In this document: piece by piece, positions 1-14,900 of the stretch
Numbering within the stretch: the first letter of the stretch is position 1
How the letters are laid out: every line of letters starts with the position of its first letter
DNA from: Dromaius novaehollandiae
Lineage: Eukaryota > Chordata > Aves > Casuariiformes > Dromaiidae
Length of the DNA stretch: 64,000 nucleotides
Direction of reading: 5' to 3'
Assembly: GCF_036370855.1 (NCBI RefSeq)
Contig: NC_088099.1
Coordinates: 21,047,501-21,111,500 of the forward strand
Made by a program: the position numbers and the translations under genes
The notes under the pieces: generated by a model
Database searches by the model: none
Told to the model about the DNA's origin: nothing
Seen by the model: only the letters and a program-made list of their open reading frames with translations

Positions 1-2508
1 TTTAAAATTCAGTATGACAGCCGTTGTGGTACCTAAGGCATATGCTGAGCTCTATCATCTTTCTGCGTCTCCACTGGTGACAAAGGTGCTTTAATTCTAG
101 TGGAGTGCTTGTTTGAGGACCCATAGCCATCTTCTGTAGGTGGAATTTCTCGCTCATTTTTAGCTGGCTAACAGAAGGCTATCTTATCTATATTAGGGTC
201 TTCCTCTCTCATTCAACTTGCTGAAGACAGTCCAGATACTCGCCTGTCTTAGATATCTGGTAATAGAGCAGGAGGATGCAGTGTCTTCTGGAAGTACTGA
301 TACAAAATTCCTCTAGAAGTATAGAGGCTAGATTCTTGATTTTTAGGTGCTAAGGTTAAATGAGATTAATTCAGGCTATACCTATTTGCATCTTTTGAGA
401 AGGAAGATCAGCAAACCATAGATGATGGGGTGTAAAATACAGGAAAATCCATTTGTCTCAATGTATGTCCACTGTTAAATAATTCCAAGTGAACACATGC
501 AATGTGCTTGCTTGTATTTTCAGGTTAGAAGTACAGTAATGGGAATTATCCTGTAACATAACTTCCTAGAATATTTTTGTCAGTTCCCATTTGCAGTAAA
601 TGACCAGTGAAATCATTGTTACTTACACTTCTAAATCTTCACTCTGACCCTGGAAGCTATAATTACATATGGCAACTTTCGAGAAAAATGAGGCAATGAA
701 TGATGTAAATGATTTGCTTCTTAAAAATAACTTTTGAAATAGACAAAAAGAATTTTGCACTAATATTGGCTTTAATAACACATCTGGGCAATGAGAGAAA
801 GACTAGGTAAAATTTATTATTTATTTATTTTATTTTATTTTATTTTTTTAAGTTCTGTGTTTTTTGAGTATGTGTGATTTAATTATTTGCTAGGGATGCT
901 TATATAAGGTTATTTATGTTAAACAACTCCAAATACAAGTTTTTCTTAATATTCCTTTTATCAAGAGTAATTTGGCTATAATTACGTGCAAACTTGGGAA
1001 TTTTCACCAAAGCAGTTCTCCAAGCAAAGTACATTTAAATGTTCAGCTAGTCACTAGTCATTCTGTTAACTTTAAACATTTACATGAATTTTTCTGTTCT
1101 TTTTCTGGTGCCATGAAACTGTTTTTGCTCCATTCATTGCTTTTTAAGTACTCAGGAGTTTTCATGAAAACTTCATCAAGTCCGTGAAATATTTTCACCA
1201 TGCATTTCCTGCACATCCAATGATAGGAAAAGGAATTTTACATTCGAGTTTGTAGGGAACGGTCTTTCTGTCCTCTTTAGGAATTTTTTAAAGAAGTTTT
1301 TCTTAAAAAACACATTTTTCCTCTGCGGTCAGGAAAGTATTGGGGTATGGCTATACAAAACAGGCAAGCTGATGCAATGGCTCACTGCTGCTGAGAAGTG
1401 TGATTCTCCTCTTCCTTGCCCGTGACCTTTAACTGATTTTTTTCCTTTTTGATTTGTGTGAGGGGGTAACTCTCTACTAGTTTAGTGAGTTGAGTTAGTT
1501 TACTGAGTGGTTGGATGAATGTCAAAGCACAGAGAGGAGCATGTAGCCACACAGTGGAGAGTGAGAAGGTGGAGATGGAGTCAAACATTCCCGTTTTGGC
1601 AGAGGCCAGCCATTAGATCAGCTTTGCCTGCATCAATGGCATCCTTGGGAACATCCAGTTATTGTGAATAAAGCCTACTTAAAAATAAATGGAAAAGCAA
1701 AAAAAGCCCCACAAACTCAGCCCTGCTTGCTGGGCCTGAGGTTTCTGGGTGCTTTATTTCTCAAGCTTCTTTTTTTGATCCTCCTCTTCTTATTGTTCCT
1801 AAAGCTCTGGCAATTTTCAGTCAAATTTAAAGCTTTCTTTTGAGAACATCTTATCTATGGGATCTGTTTAGATTGTTGTTTTTGTCCCTCCTTCCTGTCC
1901 CCTAAGTTAGCTGATCCCATTTAATACTTTTTAAAGAACAGTGAGAGCAGAAAACGGCGATCAGTTTGGAAAATGAGGTCCAACATTTAAATCTTCCTAA
2001 AGGTTTAAGCAATAGAACAAAGCTGTTTGTAGTTAGAGGAATCTGAGAACAGAGAAGCTATCTATTAATTCAGAACCTTTTGCTCAACACAGCTCACTGT
2101 AAGGCAATGCAGAATTGTCTAAAACTCACCTCTCTGCCAGTTTCTTTGAAGCCAGCTGGACTTTGGAAATTTTGCTTATAGCAGCTCCCTTTGCTTTCAC
2201 CTGTACTAATCTTAATTATCAGGTAATGTAGCACTGATAAGTGCTAAGCGTGTTTTTGAGGGGCTTCTCCTTTGGCCGTTTAAGGCAAACTCATATATAG
2301 CTGCAGGTAGAAGAGGAGCCAAGTATGTGCAATGCTATTTACTTTTTGTAAAAATAAAATCATTATAGCAAATTTTTGAATTCTCTTTTTAACAACAAAA
2401 TTGAAGCCCTTTCCATCCTCCCCTTCCTTCCTAACTGAAAAATTTAGTATTAAGAGTTCAGAAGCTAAGAGTGCTTCTGAATTATACTTCTCTGCAGTAT
2501 TGGTAACA

Positions 2509-2539
<31 letters not shown>

Positions 2540-2549
2540 GTCTTTATAG
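1..2549 (+). other. DNAJC1: DNAJC1 intron (3' part)
   Basis: AT-rich intronic sequence upstream of the first DNAJC1 exon in the window. No exon matching DNAJC1 and no convincing gene or RNA is seen. Short open frames here (for example 972-1187 plus and 1382-1588 minus) lack splice context and family similarity. The intron ends in an uninterrupted run of about 27 T at 2513-2539, which serves as the polypyrimidine tract, followed by a TAG acceptor at 2547-2549. Confidence 0.8.
2513..2539 (+). repeat. poly(T) run forming the polypyrimidine tract
   Basis: About 27 consecutive T, ten bases upstream of the exon at 2550. It doubles as the polypyrimidine tract of the 3' splice site. A run this long is prone to length change and to sequencing error. 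Confidence 0.9.
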
Positions 2550-2716
2550 AGGAGAAGAAACCTAAAGCCAAGAAACCAAAATCTGAATTCCCTGTATACA
2601 CAGTTCTGGAATCAAATGCATATATACCATCATACGATCATGGAGCTTCTATTGAAGACATTGAGGAACAGATGGATGACTGGTTGGGAAGCAGGAACAG
2701 AACACAGAAAAAGAAG
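2550..2716 (+). CDS. DNAJC1: DNAJC1 exon: Lys-rich cytosolic linker before SANT1
   Basis: The first two bases finish a codon split by the previous intron; 55 codons follow. The product starts with a Lys/Pro-rich stretch (EKKPKAKKPKSEFPVYT), continues through YDHGASIEDIEEQMDDW and ends in RTQKKK, matching the DNAJC1 segment just before the first SANT domain. The acceptor is TAG at 2547-2549 after a long T tract. The donor at 2717 reads AAG|GCAAGT, a GC donor rather than GT. It is supported because it is otherwise a perfect consensus and because phase 0 joins directly to the next exon (KKK-APEW). A second AG at 2550-2551 would shift the frame and is less likely. Confidence 0.95.
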
Positions 2717-5700
2717 GCAAGTTTAAATTTACCTTTCAGATTGTTATATATTTTAAATGTTTTACTTGCCTCTAAGAAAATGGAGTAATATTTGTATACC
2801 GCCATAATGTTCACATTCTAGTGAAGTCTAGAGAAGTATTAACTATCAGGCAGAGACATAAGGGAAAAGGTTATATCGATGTCCAGTGTAATTTGTGTGA
2901 TGATACTGGAAATGTTACAATAGGATGTAGGTAGTTGATAAAAACATCTGAAAGCTCTCTGGTTTCTAATGTAAATACCATTCTTGTTTGTTAGAAACTA
3001 GTAGAACATGATGCAGTCAGGTTACACGAGGCTTGATTCTTTCTCTTAATTGCAGCTAATAACATTTTGTTTGCAAGGACAGGTAATTTTCCTGTCCTAA
3101 AAAAGAAAAAAGAAAGAAAAAACCATTGCTTTTTAATTCTGTGGTTATAGTATCACCTGAAGCTGATTATGTGCTTTTATACTTCATTTGGCTTATGGAA
3201 AAGACGTAAAGTGAAGAGCAACTCTGCCTATTATTAAGGTTCTTGCTACTTTGAGATAAGGGTTCTTAGTGGCAGTTAGCGTAGTTACTTGTGATAAATT
3301 TTACTGAAACATACTGGCTTGAAAATGTGTAATTTTCATCTTTGAAACAAGATAAAGAGGTGACAGAAGAAATGTGATAAATTGGTCTCCTCACATGAAA
3401 ATTTGTCTTACCAGAAAGACTGAGATGAGAAGAAATGGGTGTTGAGAGTGGAGTTAGGGCAACACATTGACATAGTGTCTTAATAGCGTAAGAAGTTCCC
3501 TCTGTCATTTGTTTCCTCTGTGCTGCCGATTTTCTTACTCTTGACTGTTTCTCAGCCTATGAAAAATACTCTTTTTCCTTTTTTAGCCAGACCACACCTA
3601 AAACATTTATTAAATAGCTTAAATTTTGCATAATCTTTTTAATCATCTACCAGTATTTGATTCCTAAGTTTCATGGCTTCCCAGTTGCCCAGTCTTTCTG
3701 CTATATGTGTTTATGCCTGTTTACTTTTATCTTTCTGTATTATTTAGTATATCTGTGTTATGTTTACTTTATATTTCTGTAACAAATCTTTTCTACAAAT
3801 ATGCTTAGCTTTTGACTTCTGCGTAAGGGATTGAAACTCTAAATTGGCCACAGGCTTTCCTGAATCTTTTAACAGTGAAGCATATTTTCCTGCACTTTAA
3901 GTAGGAGCTCCAATGCTGCGTTCTGTAGGGCAGTTGCCTGGGAGTTCGGAGGATGCGTTTACAGTCGCTGCTTTGTTTACCTTAACTCCAGAAGTGGCTG
4001 CAGGATGGATTCCAGTCAGTCACATCTCTGTGCCAGCTTTTCTTAGCAGACTGCGTAGGTAAACGATTAAAGAAGAAAAGATGTATGTTTGTTTACAGTA
4101 TTTTGGGTTTGTTGCATGTTTGACTGTCTGGATCCCAAAATTCACCTTCTTCTGTGATGGAAATTGAATTTGTCTTTGGATTTCCATGATATTGAATGAA
4201 TTTGAGTGAGGCCTAGTGGGCCTATTTCATCTGTAATTTTGCACCTCCTAGATGGAGTGTATAGAAGTTGTGTCTTTAGAGACACTTCTGAGAGAACAAA
4301 GGTTGTATGTACATCCTTACAGAAATAGGAGTCATGGAAATGAAAGCTTCTCAAAGAACTGTTATTAAAAAGTAAATAACTTGTTTTTCTACACTTCTAC
4401 CTGGAGGCTCAGTATTGCATCTCATAAAATTGATTCATGAGCTTATTTTTTGAATCATATTCTGTTGCAAATGGGGTTAACATCTTAAGAATAAGCAAAC
4501 AATTTGCAGGTGTCCTGCCTGGGTAATGAGTTTGACCTGAACAAAGTATGATGACGTGCTTCTTCCCCTTGATAACTGAATATGTTACTGCAATGCCACA
4601 TTACGATTTAATACAGTAGTAGAGAGCACCTGTGCAAATAAACAGGGAAAATGTATTTTACTGATCCTAGTAGGAGCCATTTGTACATGAAGAGGAGAAT
4701 GTGTGTGTCATATATCTAATTATAAGCTCACTGAGAAAATGGTCATACCACCAGTTAATTGTTCCTAACTGTTATTCACCAGATTTGCCTTTTTGGAAAG
4801 CTTTGTTTTCTTCCACTGCACCTCACAGGTGTGTACCTGGACAGCATGTCTCTCCTACGTCCCTCTTACGCTTATTGCATAGATATATAGTAAAGTGGTG
4901 TGTGACAGTCACCTCTCAGTTCCACTTGTCTTAGGAAAAAGTTCTTTCATAAATCGTTTTGGCCATCACACTTTTTCTTGGGGATGTCATGCATCACTCA
5001 CGTAAAAGCTTGTTAGCACTTTTTTTCATACAATCAGCCAGGCTTGATAGCAGTTACCCATGTGGAAAGATCAAAGTAGCTTGGTAAAATAGTGTGTTAC
5101 TATGTCATCCACTCAGAAATAAGATAGTGGAGTTTCTGTCCCTGATGTTGCTATCCCAAGCGTAGATGATTGCAATTCATGCCATACTGTGCGTGAACTG
5201 CTTTGCTGTGTTGACATTTGTACTTTGGGAGGAATGCCCATAATCTGTTGACTGGTTTGTTATGAAGTGCTGAACCTGCAGATTGCCTGGTTTGATAGAA
5301 TCTAGGTTATGCTCAGTTATTAAATTGAAGTCAGTCCCTATGTGTGTTTTTTTTTTTTTTTAGCACATAATGATATTTGAATATTTAAGTCCCTTTCTTT
5401 TTTGAAAGTTGGCAACCTTAAATTTGGCTTAACTGCTTAAGGGGTACAATCCTGTAAGCTGTTGATTATTGTTTCTTCCAGTTTGGAAGAGTACGTTTGC
5501 CCTCTTCGGAAAGGGAATTTGGAAGACTAAGTTACTAATTTAGATGTATCAAAGCTGTATGAAAGGAAAGTTCAGATTTTATTGTTCCATCTGCAACAGG
5601 AATCTGGATATTTCTCTGACAGATATTCATCTAGGAAATAATAGAATAAAAGGCTCTTTAAAAAGGGTTTGCCAACATGGGGAAGACAATGGCTTTCTGA

Positions 5701-5942
5701 AGTATTTGACTCAGCTTTAAGCTTATGTAAAGAGCTCTACACATTATTTGTAGAGGAAAAGGCTGCAGTGGCACTGCAGGAAAACAAAAAAAATTGCCTT
5801 TTCATTAGAAAATGTGTATTGCTAATTATTGAAGATAACTGGAATTCTCTATTTTGTAAACCAAAATGGATACTTGGGTTTCTGTCATGGGTTTGATGGA
5901 TTTAAAAGTGATGCTTTCAGAGGATGGTGTCACGGGCTTCCT

Positions 5943-5954
5943 GGGGGGGGGGGG
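5943..5954. repeat. G12 homopolymer
   Basis: Twelve consecutive G on the plus strand inside the large DNAJC1 intron; simple sequence. Confidence 0.9.
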
Positions 5955-8900
5955 ATCACTTTTGCTTGGGAGCGGTAGCCTCAAGAGATGTTCTGCTGAT
6001 CTTTGCAATATGTGTGGTAGGTCATGAGGTGTAGGAATAAAGTGCAACTTCATGAAAGTGAAGCTGTTAGATATTGTAATTGAAAAGAAGAAAAAAGTAA
6101 ATACTGATGTAAATAAAATAGATCAGGAGAAATTGGGGCTACTAGGTAGAGAGGCTGGAATTAAGATTAATCATGATCTGGGTATAGCTCTGGAATAAAA
6201 TGAATAATCTGTTTCAGCTCTTATTGATGATGATGATCTTGGATGTAAAGGCTGTCACTAATGAGCATTGCTTGGAAAGGAGAATGACCACCTCTAATGG
6301 GGAGGTAAAGTTTTAATCTCAAATTAAGAGGAATTTGCTAGGCTAATCCTCATCTTGAAATTCATGTAAAAGATTATCCTAACTGAAGAGCAAATATAGT
6401 CCTTTATATGAAGGAAAGAAATGTATGCAACTGCGGGCTTATCAGGTGACCACTGAAAAACAAAATAGTAGCTTTGTAAAAGTATATGAAAAACAAACTA
6501 AAATACAGCTGGAAGTTTACTAACGTGTATTTTGGCTTGGTCTACTAAACTAATAGTTGTTTAGAAAAATTCATTTTTTTCTGTCTTTTGTCTGATTATG
6601 ATGTGGAAGCTATGAATGTACTGATTACCCTTTCCATAAGGCTTAAATATTGGAATGGGTAAGGAGCAGGCTATAGAGAGGAAAACAGCTTCCTCCGTAG
6701 GCAAGGTAAAATGGTCCACTGAAAGATGTGGAAAGAGAAGTGTGATCTGACTTATAAGGTTGCACAGCTGGCTGAAAATACGTGCTCAAAGTGCCATAAA
6801 GCTGTACCTCTGTCTTACTTTGAGAACATATTAAGTTAAGGTCCATAAGGGGCTTATCTTGTCATGTTGTTACTCTCTACTTAGAACTGGATGTGAAAAG
6901 AAAGTGTAGCAGATCTCATTTGGGACAACGTTAACATTAAGCATAAAAAAACCTGAGAGAGAATTTTTCTGTATTTCTCTGCAATAATGACCTGCCTTTA
7001 GGGCTTTTTTGTACTGTTTACATTTTTAAGAAAGAAGGAAAAATTAACAGAATAAATTAGCAAAAACAAGAGGTTTAGATAAAAAAGATATTTATAGGGA
7101 AAGGTTGAATAGATTGACTTTTGACCCAAAAGAGGGAAGCTGTTGGGAAGAACTGGATGGTTTGTTTTTCCAGTCCATTCAGGGCTGTTTTAGTTAAAAT
7201 GATAATCACTTATCATTACTCAGTACCTTTCATGCAAATGGAGAGAAAGAAATACTGAATTTGATTTGCAACAAGGGAGTTTCAAGTCAGATTTGGGAAC
7301 ATGTGAAGGGGCAGACACATAACTGGAACATGTTGTCTGGACCACTTAGGAGATCTTTCTTTGAGCATTTATCTTGTTCTTAAATTCCATCTGTTGAGAA
7401 TAGTGTGAATAGACTTGATTGTATTTGAGAGCATGGAAGTGAAGTAATGAGACCCTTGAGTTTTTTTCTATATAGGAAATCCTATACTTACCTAGCACTA
7501 AATTGCATATTCATGTAACACTGTTTAGATTATTCACGTAAACTGCATATGACTATGAAGTTGAGAGCAATTACTGAAAGCTCATTCTCATGCCAATAAC
7601 AAAACTCTTCAAAGCAATCACAGAAAAATTTATTTCTAAAATTATTTTTGTTTGGTCATTGAATATTTGGACTCCCAGTCTAGATCTTCTTTCAAGTTGT
7701 TAAGAGGAGACGAGTAGATTATTTTACTTGGATTGAGCTTCTAATTTTTTATCTGTCAGCAGAAATTCACTGTTAGAAATGTTCTGTGTATGCTTGTTAT
7801 GAGTTAATGGAAATTTAGAATAAAAGTTTTTGCTGGCTTTCTTCTAGGTTGCCTCATGTTGTTGCTTCCATATATTGTTAAGCCACTTATTGCATTACAT
7901 TGTGGCCATTTAACCCCTTACTTTCTTGTTGGATAACCTAATATCTAGACCTAACCTATAACCTAGAGCTAGAAGAATAAAGGGAAACTTATTAACAGAC
8001 ATGTTTTGTTGCATCTGATTTTGTCCTGCCCTTTCTGCCAAAAATATTCATGCAAAAAATATATGTATTTACTATTTCTGGAATCATTTTATTGATGAAT
8101 CATTTCCAAGTAATTTCTCTGCCGGTGGGATTTCTCTCGTATTCTTTGTTCTGATTTGATTTTGCATGATTTGTAACACACATTGTGTTCATGAGAGTTC
8201 ATTGTTTATGTGAATAATGATGATGTTCTTGCATGTTCTTGGCCCTTGAGAAATCAATGGGAGATTCATCATAGTCTTCAGTGGGACCAGGTTTACAATT
8301 CTTTTTGCTTTACAGATCCCTCATCTTCTCCCACTGGAATCTCCTCTTCGTTTCATATCATTATTTGACTTAATTTGTCTCTGAAGATAGAGTTCCAAGT
8401 TCTACCTCAATGAGAGGTGAATACTTTTGACCTTTTGCTATTTGCTTGCTCTGTAAAGGGGAGAGAAAGGTGGAGAAAGACAGTACCTGATCCCTTCCAG
8501 CTGGGCCAGATGTATGGATAGAAAATCATGTTTCTCATTACTTTTGTTTTTCATGTTATCCTGTGGCACTTCTTGGCATTTGGGTGTTTTTGATATTGCA
8601 GGAGCACCTGGCTTGGTTTTACTAAAGCAGGAGGAGTAAAAACTATTTTTGTGCACGGAGATGGGAAGCTTAGATAACCTGCATCTCCTACATTTGCTAC
8701 ACTTTAGATTTCGCCCTTAAATAAAGAATGTTAAAATACCTTGAAACAAAAGTACACAGAAGCATTGTTTCTACACAGTTTATTAGTAGATGCTGGAAAC
8801 ATAGTTATCATTTTTTTTTCCAATATTTGAACTGTAGGCTGTGGTGGTCTTGTACTGCTATCTTCCTGGTTAAAATGCTGTTTGTGGTTTTGTTTTTCCT

Positions 8901-11900
8901 CAGTCTGAGCCAGCAAAACACTGTGTTTCTTAGTTATTGATAAATGAGTGCGCTTTTTAATCATGAAGATTTTATTTGAAAGCTGGCTGTGGCACAATTT
9001 TATAAAATAACCTTAACTCTAAAAAGGAGGTCTCTCTGCCACACAGCATTTTAAGGCAAAATGCTACACAAATGCTAAATTATTATTTTTGTTAGTTTAA
9101 AAAATGTAGTTTTGACAATTAAATCTTAGTCATTTTATAATCTTGCACATTTCATAATTGCCAGCTAGCCTGCCACCTGCTCTCTTCTGCCTTGAATCTT
9201 CCCACATCTGTGCTGCTTTGAAATTTGAGTATGCTTTTTCTTTAGTAGCAAATAACATGGTGCTTGTTCTAATCAGACATCATATGACGGATTACCTGAA
9301 TACAGTTTCCAGGCTTTTAAAAAATGTTAATTCCTTAAGCAAGCCATTTGTATCTTGGCAGGATTAAGGTGCTTGTAAACCAGATGTTTTAATAAATTGG
9401 TCTTGGAGGGGAAGGGTTATTCTGTTTTAGTGTGCTACCTCAGGTCATCTAGTTTTGCAGTGCTTTCGTTTTTTTTCTCTAAGCAGTGAAACAAATATAA
9501 TAACTGGAAAGCGTGCCTGTATTAGAACTCTCTCTTATTCATGGGACAGATGCACGTGAGCAAATAGCAGTCTGAGGTTCCTCACGGTGTCCTGCCAGTG
9601 TGCCTCGATCCTGACCCAGAGGGGTTGCTGTAGGTCGAGAAAGTAAATCACTCTGTGTGCCCATTGAATTTAAGGCCTCTATATTGAGACTGCCAGCAAC
9701 CATACGTGTTAGTGTCAGTTATGATGCTATTCACTACGAGCTAGTCTAAGATCATAATACATTTTAACCTGAGCTCCAAACTCTCATCAAATGGTGATGA
9801 CTTCGAGTCACTATTGATCTGGGCCATATTGAATTTAGTGACCCTGAGGTGAAAATCTCAGTATTCTATTACCAAACTCTTAAGCAATCTAGTGTCACTG
9901 AAAAGATACTTAATTTAAAAAAAAATTTGCATCAGAGTGGTGCTGACAGTGTTACGTCAGAAGACTCTAGGCTTTCCTGTGGCTTGTTTTGCCTTGTATA
10001 ATTGCAGATTTTGCAGACTTAACCTGAGTAGTTTTTTTTTCATGCTAAAAACCCCTCTTCTGCAATTCCTATCCTATAAGTAAGTGCTGTAAGTTTCTTA
10101 TTCACTTGAGAGTTATTAGTGTTGAATGAAATATCTACTTGTGTCCTATACACATATGTTTTATAACAGATTTTTTAAGCCTGAGCTCTTGCCTGAGCTC
10201 AGTGAACTGTATTTGTAGAACAATATATACATGTTTCTTCATGGTCCCAATGCTGCTCAGCTCTGTCTTCTGTGCAGCAGAATGGTGTTAATAAAATATT
10301 GAAGATAACAGTTGGGACCTTGTGGAGAAGGTGCCCTTCTGTTACATACTGTGTTTTTTGAAATAGGTAGGACTTGATTTACCAAAACAGTAGATTGGCA
10401 CCTTAGTTAATCTAAAGTGTTTGCATAATTTTTTGTCCTACATATACATATTAGTGATTCTCTTCCTCTTTACTAGCTAACAAATCAGCAAGCCTAATAA
10501 ACAGAAGAAAACTTGAAAAAACGAGTTTTTCAAATATTATACTAAACAGCCAATGTTTGCATTGTTTTTGTGGCTAATCTTTTTGTTTCCTTCTGTGGAT
10601 GTTGAAACAGAGCAGTCATTTCTAGCAAATTAGTCTTTTTTTTGTTTCATATAGAAACAATAGAATTATGTAATCTTCAAAGCATCTTTCCTTAAAAGCA
10701 AATAATAATATTCCTTTCAGGCTTTTGCCTTAAAATATTTAAGCCACTATGGACTTTAATGTAGACTTCAATAGTTTTAAGGAGAGAATAGGTGTTTTTT
10801 TTTTTTTTAATAGTACTTTTAATTAGCAGGTTTTCCTCGAGGAGGATGACCCACGTCTTTGAATCTGGAATAGGAAATCTGTGCTTTTCAGCTTTGAATA
10901 GCAAATCATTAGTATCAAAAATCCAATTTCTTCTGGAGTATTGAACGTGCAATGCTTTTAATTTTCTCAGCTTTTCTTAAGAATGAATAAAGTTATAGGA
11001 TGATGATATTTTCTTTGACGTAGCATCTGAAGTGAGTGTCTTCAGTGTTATGACAGATATACATCAAAGAACAAATTGTATTTGTAAATACAAAATGAAG
11101 AAAAGAAGTTATCTTAGTGATGGATTCAGAGAAACGATTGTTATGACTGATACAAATGCCAGTAGTATTAAACATTACACCAAGAATTATGGGGTTTTGC
11201 CTAAAATAAGTCAGGTATCTAAAAAGACTGAATAAGCACTAACTGAACAACTGCCATGTAAGAATGTGGAATTTATGTATTTCCTTTTCTACCTTTCTGT
11301 CTTTTATCTATTCATTAGGTTGGATAGGTTAACAAAGTATGGGTATCTATATAACAAAGTATATACTCTTTCTTTATCCTTATATTTATAATATAAGTAA
11401 TATTCTGTTTATGGAGTACGTGATGTTCAGTAATATTCTGCTCTCAGATGTACCATGCTCAGACTGGCTAAAACTGGTGTGGGTAGAGAGCTGTCATAAT
11501 CTATGCAAGCAGGAGAGTTATGCTTGCAAAGGAAACAAATAGGCAAAATATGTATTTCCCTAAGGACATTTCTAAAGGACATTAACAGCACGGTGGATAA
11601 TCATTTTTATGCTAGTTAGAAAAAGATCAACAAAGCAAATGTACTGAATTAAGGTCATAGAGTTGACTTTCTTCTGATATTTCCTGATCTTGATTGAGGT
11701 TTTTAAACTTTCTATCTAATTAAAAATAGTAGCATAAGTTCTTGTCCTGTACAGAGAAGAAGGATAATACATTTTGATGTCAGCACCACGCTATAGATGC
11801 CACGGTGTCAAATTCCAGCTCTTAGTAGTTTTTCAACTGATTCGGTTTTCCAGAAGAAGTGATTTATGTGACTTTGCTGTAATAATTCAGTCTGACCACA

Positions 11901-14900
11901 GTTTTACATGTATGTTTTCAATACTTAGTTCTCAGTTGTTGAAGTATGTCAGTTGAAAAACACTCAAAAGCTCAAATTAATTGTGCGAAGTATTAATCTG
12001 TATGAACAAGCATATAGGGCTTTTAGCAGAAAACTGCAACTCTGTTTTAGTCCTGGGCAGCACTCTACACTCTGTTTAGACACCTGCTTGGGTCCAAACT
12101 AGGATTATATTGCTTCTGTTACTTTAACTTTTGTAACTTGGGCTGGACTTCTTGATTTTCCTCAGTTCTTCAGCCTTGTTTCATATCTGAGATTGATGTG
12201 GTAGTTTATCACAGAAAGACATGGTAGTTGACATAGGAGAAATCTTGTACCTGTGAGGAGAAGTGGGGGCTTGATCTCCTTCCCAGTCGACCATTGAAAA
12301 TCTGACTCTAGCCCTTGGGGGAGTGTCTTTTCTGTCTTGAAGCTGACACCCATTCTTCATAAATGTGCTACAAGCTGTGCATTTGTAAATATGAGGCTTC
12401 ACTGCACTACCTTTGTCTTCCTGTCAGCTAGGGAGAGATGTGGAAAAACACGCAATGGGACTGCTCTAATTTGGCCTAGCTGGGGCGAGGGAAATCCTGA
12501 TTTCCCTTGGTGGTTCTCCTCCCCCCCCCACTTCCCAAAGCAGTCAGTCAGTTCTGTCTCTAATACAGAAAGGAAAGATGAAGAAGCTGAAGAAGGAAGA
12601 GACTCGTGATCCATGGGAAGAGAATAAGGGGAAGAAGCTGGAGGAAGATATGAGGGCTAGTTAATAGTGGTGACCTTGCCCCACTTGTTCCTGCCCATCC
12701 GATAGAAAGGAGTGATCTTAAGGAGAGGCCAGCTTTGGCACACTGTGTCCTTGTAAATTCACCAATAAGTGAGAGGCCTGCATTATAAATGTCCCTGAAA
12801 TCTCCCTGGCATTTTCACAAGATCTACAACTTCAGGATGAGAGAGAATTTGCAGTTTATGGCGCTAACTTCTGGAGTGCTATTCACTAGTTGTAATGTAA
12901 ATTTGAAAAGTTTTTTACTTTTCTTGGTATGAGTTCAGCTATCTTTAAATTGGAGAATGAATTTAGCTTCAAATTAATCTATCTTTAATTTATAAGTGTA
13001 AATAAATATTGATGTTTCTGTATCTTGTTTTCTAGATAAACCAGGTAAAATCTGTTCAATTTCAGCAAATTCCCTTCTTCCGAATGCCGAGTGCTGCTGC
13101 TTTGCTTCTCTTCCTCAGACCAAGGCTATAATGATTTCTAGTTAAATTTGTTTACTGAAATTGCGCAGAAATTATAATGTAGGGTAAAGTCCAGCAACTA
13201 GAAGTAAACTGATCAATGTGGGGGGTTTGGCTTTTCTTCTCCAGTAAAGATAAGATCCTGCCTTGGATTGGTTTAATACTACTGTCATCGCTGTTTTGTC
13301 ACTTAGGAATTTCCAGACAAGCCGAATCTAGTTACCAGCCATTTTCTGTATAGTTTTTGACAGGCTGGATGCGGTCCTGAAAAGATCACCTTTCAATCTT
13401 CAGAACCTCAGTTCAGCACATTTAAGCACACAATTACATTCCTTTTAATTCAGTAGGAGTTGTGTCCATATTTAAAGTTAAGTATGTTTTGAATTGAGGT
13501 GTAAATTATTTGGCCTGAACCTTTCTTTATGAAACATTACTGGACTATATATTACTTGTCCAAACCTGCAAAAGAGGAGAGCATGCTTAATGATGGCACA
13601 GAATGAGAAACAGCACATTGCATTTGAGCTTTGTTTCTCGTATGGGTTACGGTACTTCCCGCCATTTCCAAAAGGCAGAATTTGTTAAATGCAGTGCTGG
13701 GGAGGAGGGGCGGTTCTTGCATCAGTTGCGATCAAATACTGTTCTGAGAAAGGGTAACCCGTGTTCTGCAGCGACCTTCGAGCTTTCACAAGGTAGACCT
13801 GCATTTACTTACTAAAATAGCAGATTTGATATGTTTTATAGCATCAGATTTTTGACATATTGCTGGTTAGAGAACATCAGCACTCTGACCACCCAGAGTT
13901 CTTACGGTGCTCTTCTCTTTTCAGTCATGAGCGAAACCATGTGCCTGTCGTTATTTTGTATGTTTACGAATACATGAAAACTTGTCAGGTTTTTTTTCTT
14001 ATCTGTAATTACTCAGACTGTTGCAAAATGGAATTGAAAATTTAGTTTAGGTCATGTTCACAATGTTTTTTAGGTAGCCCATTTAGGGTCCTAAATGCAC
14101 ATTTTTTTTCCGATTCTTGCATGCGCCTTCTGATGGGACAGTAGATGATTTAATCTTCACAGCAAAAATTCTGGTTGACTTGAACCATGCCACAAAAAGT
14201 TTGCTAGGTTGTTGGCTAGAGATCATTCTAGAGTTTTGTTCCTTACCAAAGAGGACTTATATATTGAAACTGAATCTGTAATTTTTTGTATTCTGCTTAG
14301 CAAAATTTTCTCTCATCTTTAAACATTTTGTCCCCTTGGAGAAGAGTGGAGGATTTTTCCTGTGTGAGTTTTAATGTACTAGTAGGCCTGGCTTGATCTG
14401 CCATACTTAATAGGGAAGAAATATTTGAATACTACTGATCAAAACAATTGCTCTTTAATTGTGCAATATATTTGTGCACTTCTGAGGTGCAGTTCTCCTG
14501 TTGTGTTCAAGTTAAAAATAAAGAAATCAGAATATCCAGGCCATTTTAGGGAATAACTCTGATTACTGACAGAGCAAGATAGCATTGCCAGTAATATAAT
14601 TTAGTTGCGCTTGATGTAGAAGGAAGAATGTTATTCAGACGTTAACTGTAGTGTCGAAACAATTCTGTTGGAGAAAGCTGAGATTATAATATGAAGGGAG
14701 GCAACAAAACAAAAAGTAATTTTGGATAAATCAGTTAAGATGTTTGGAAGTAGGAGAAACAGGTTGCCAGCACTAGATCAAATTAAAAAAAAAAAAGAAA
14801 AAGAAAAGAAAAAACACTAAAAATTATTGGATAAGATAGAGAAGCATGATAAAGTGTGTCAGGATTTAGCAGATGTGACTCAAGGAAAATGTTTGCAATA

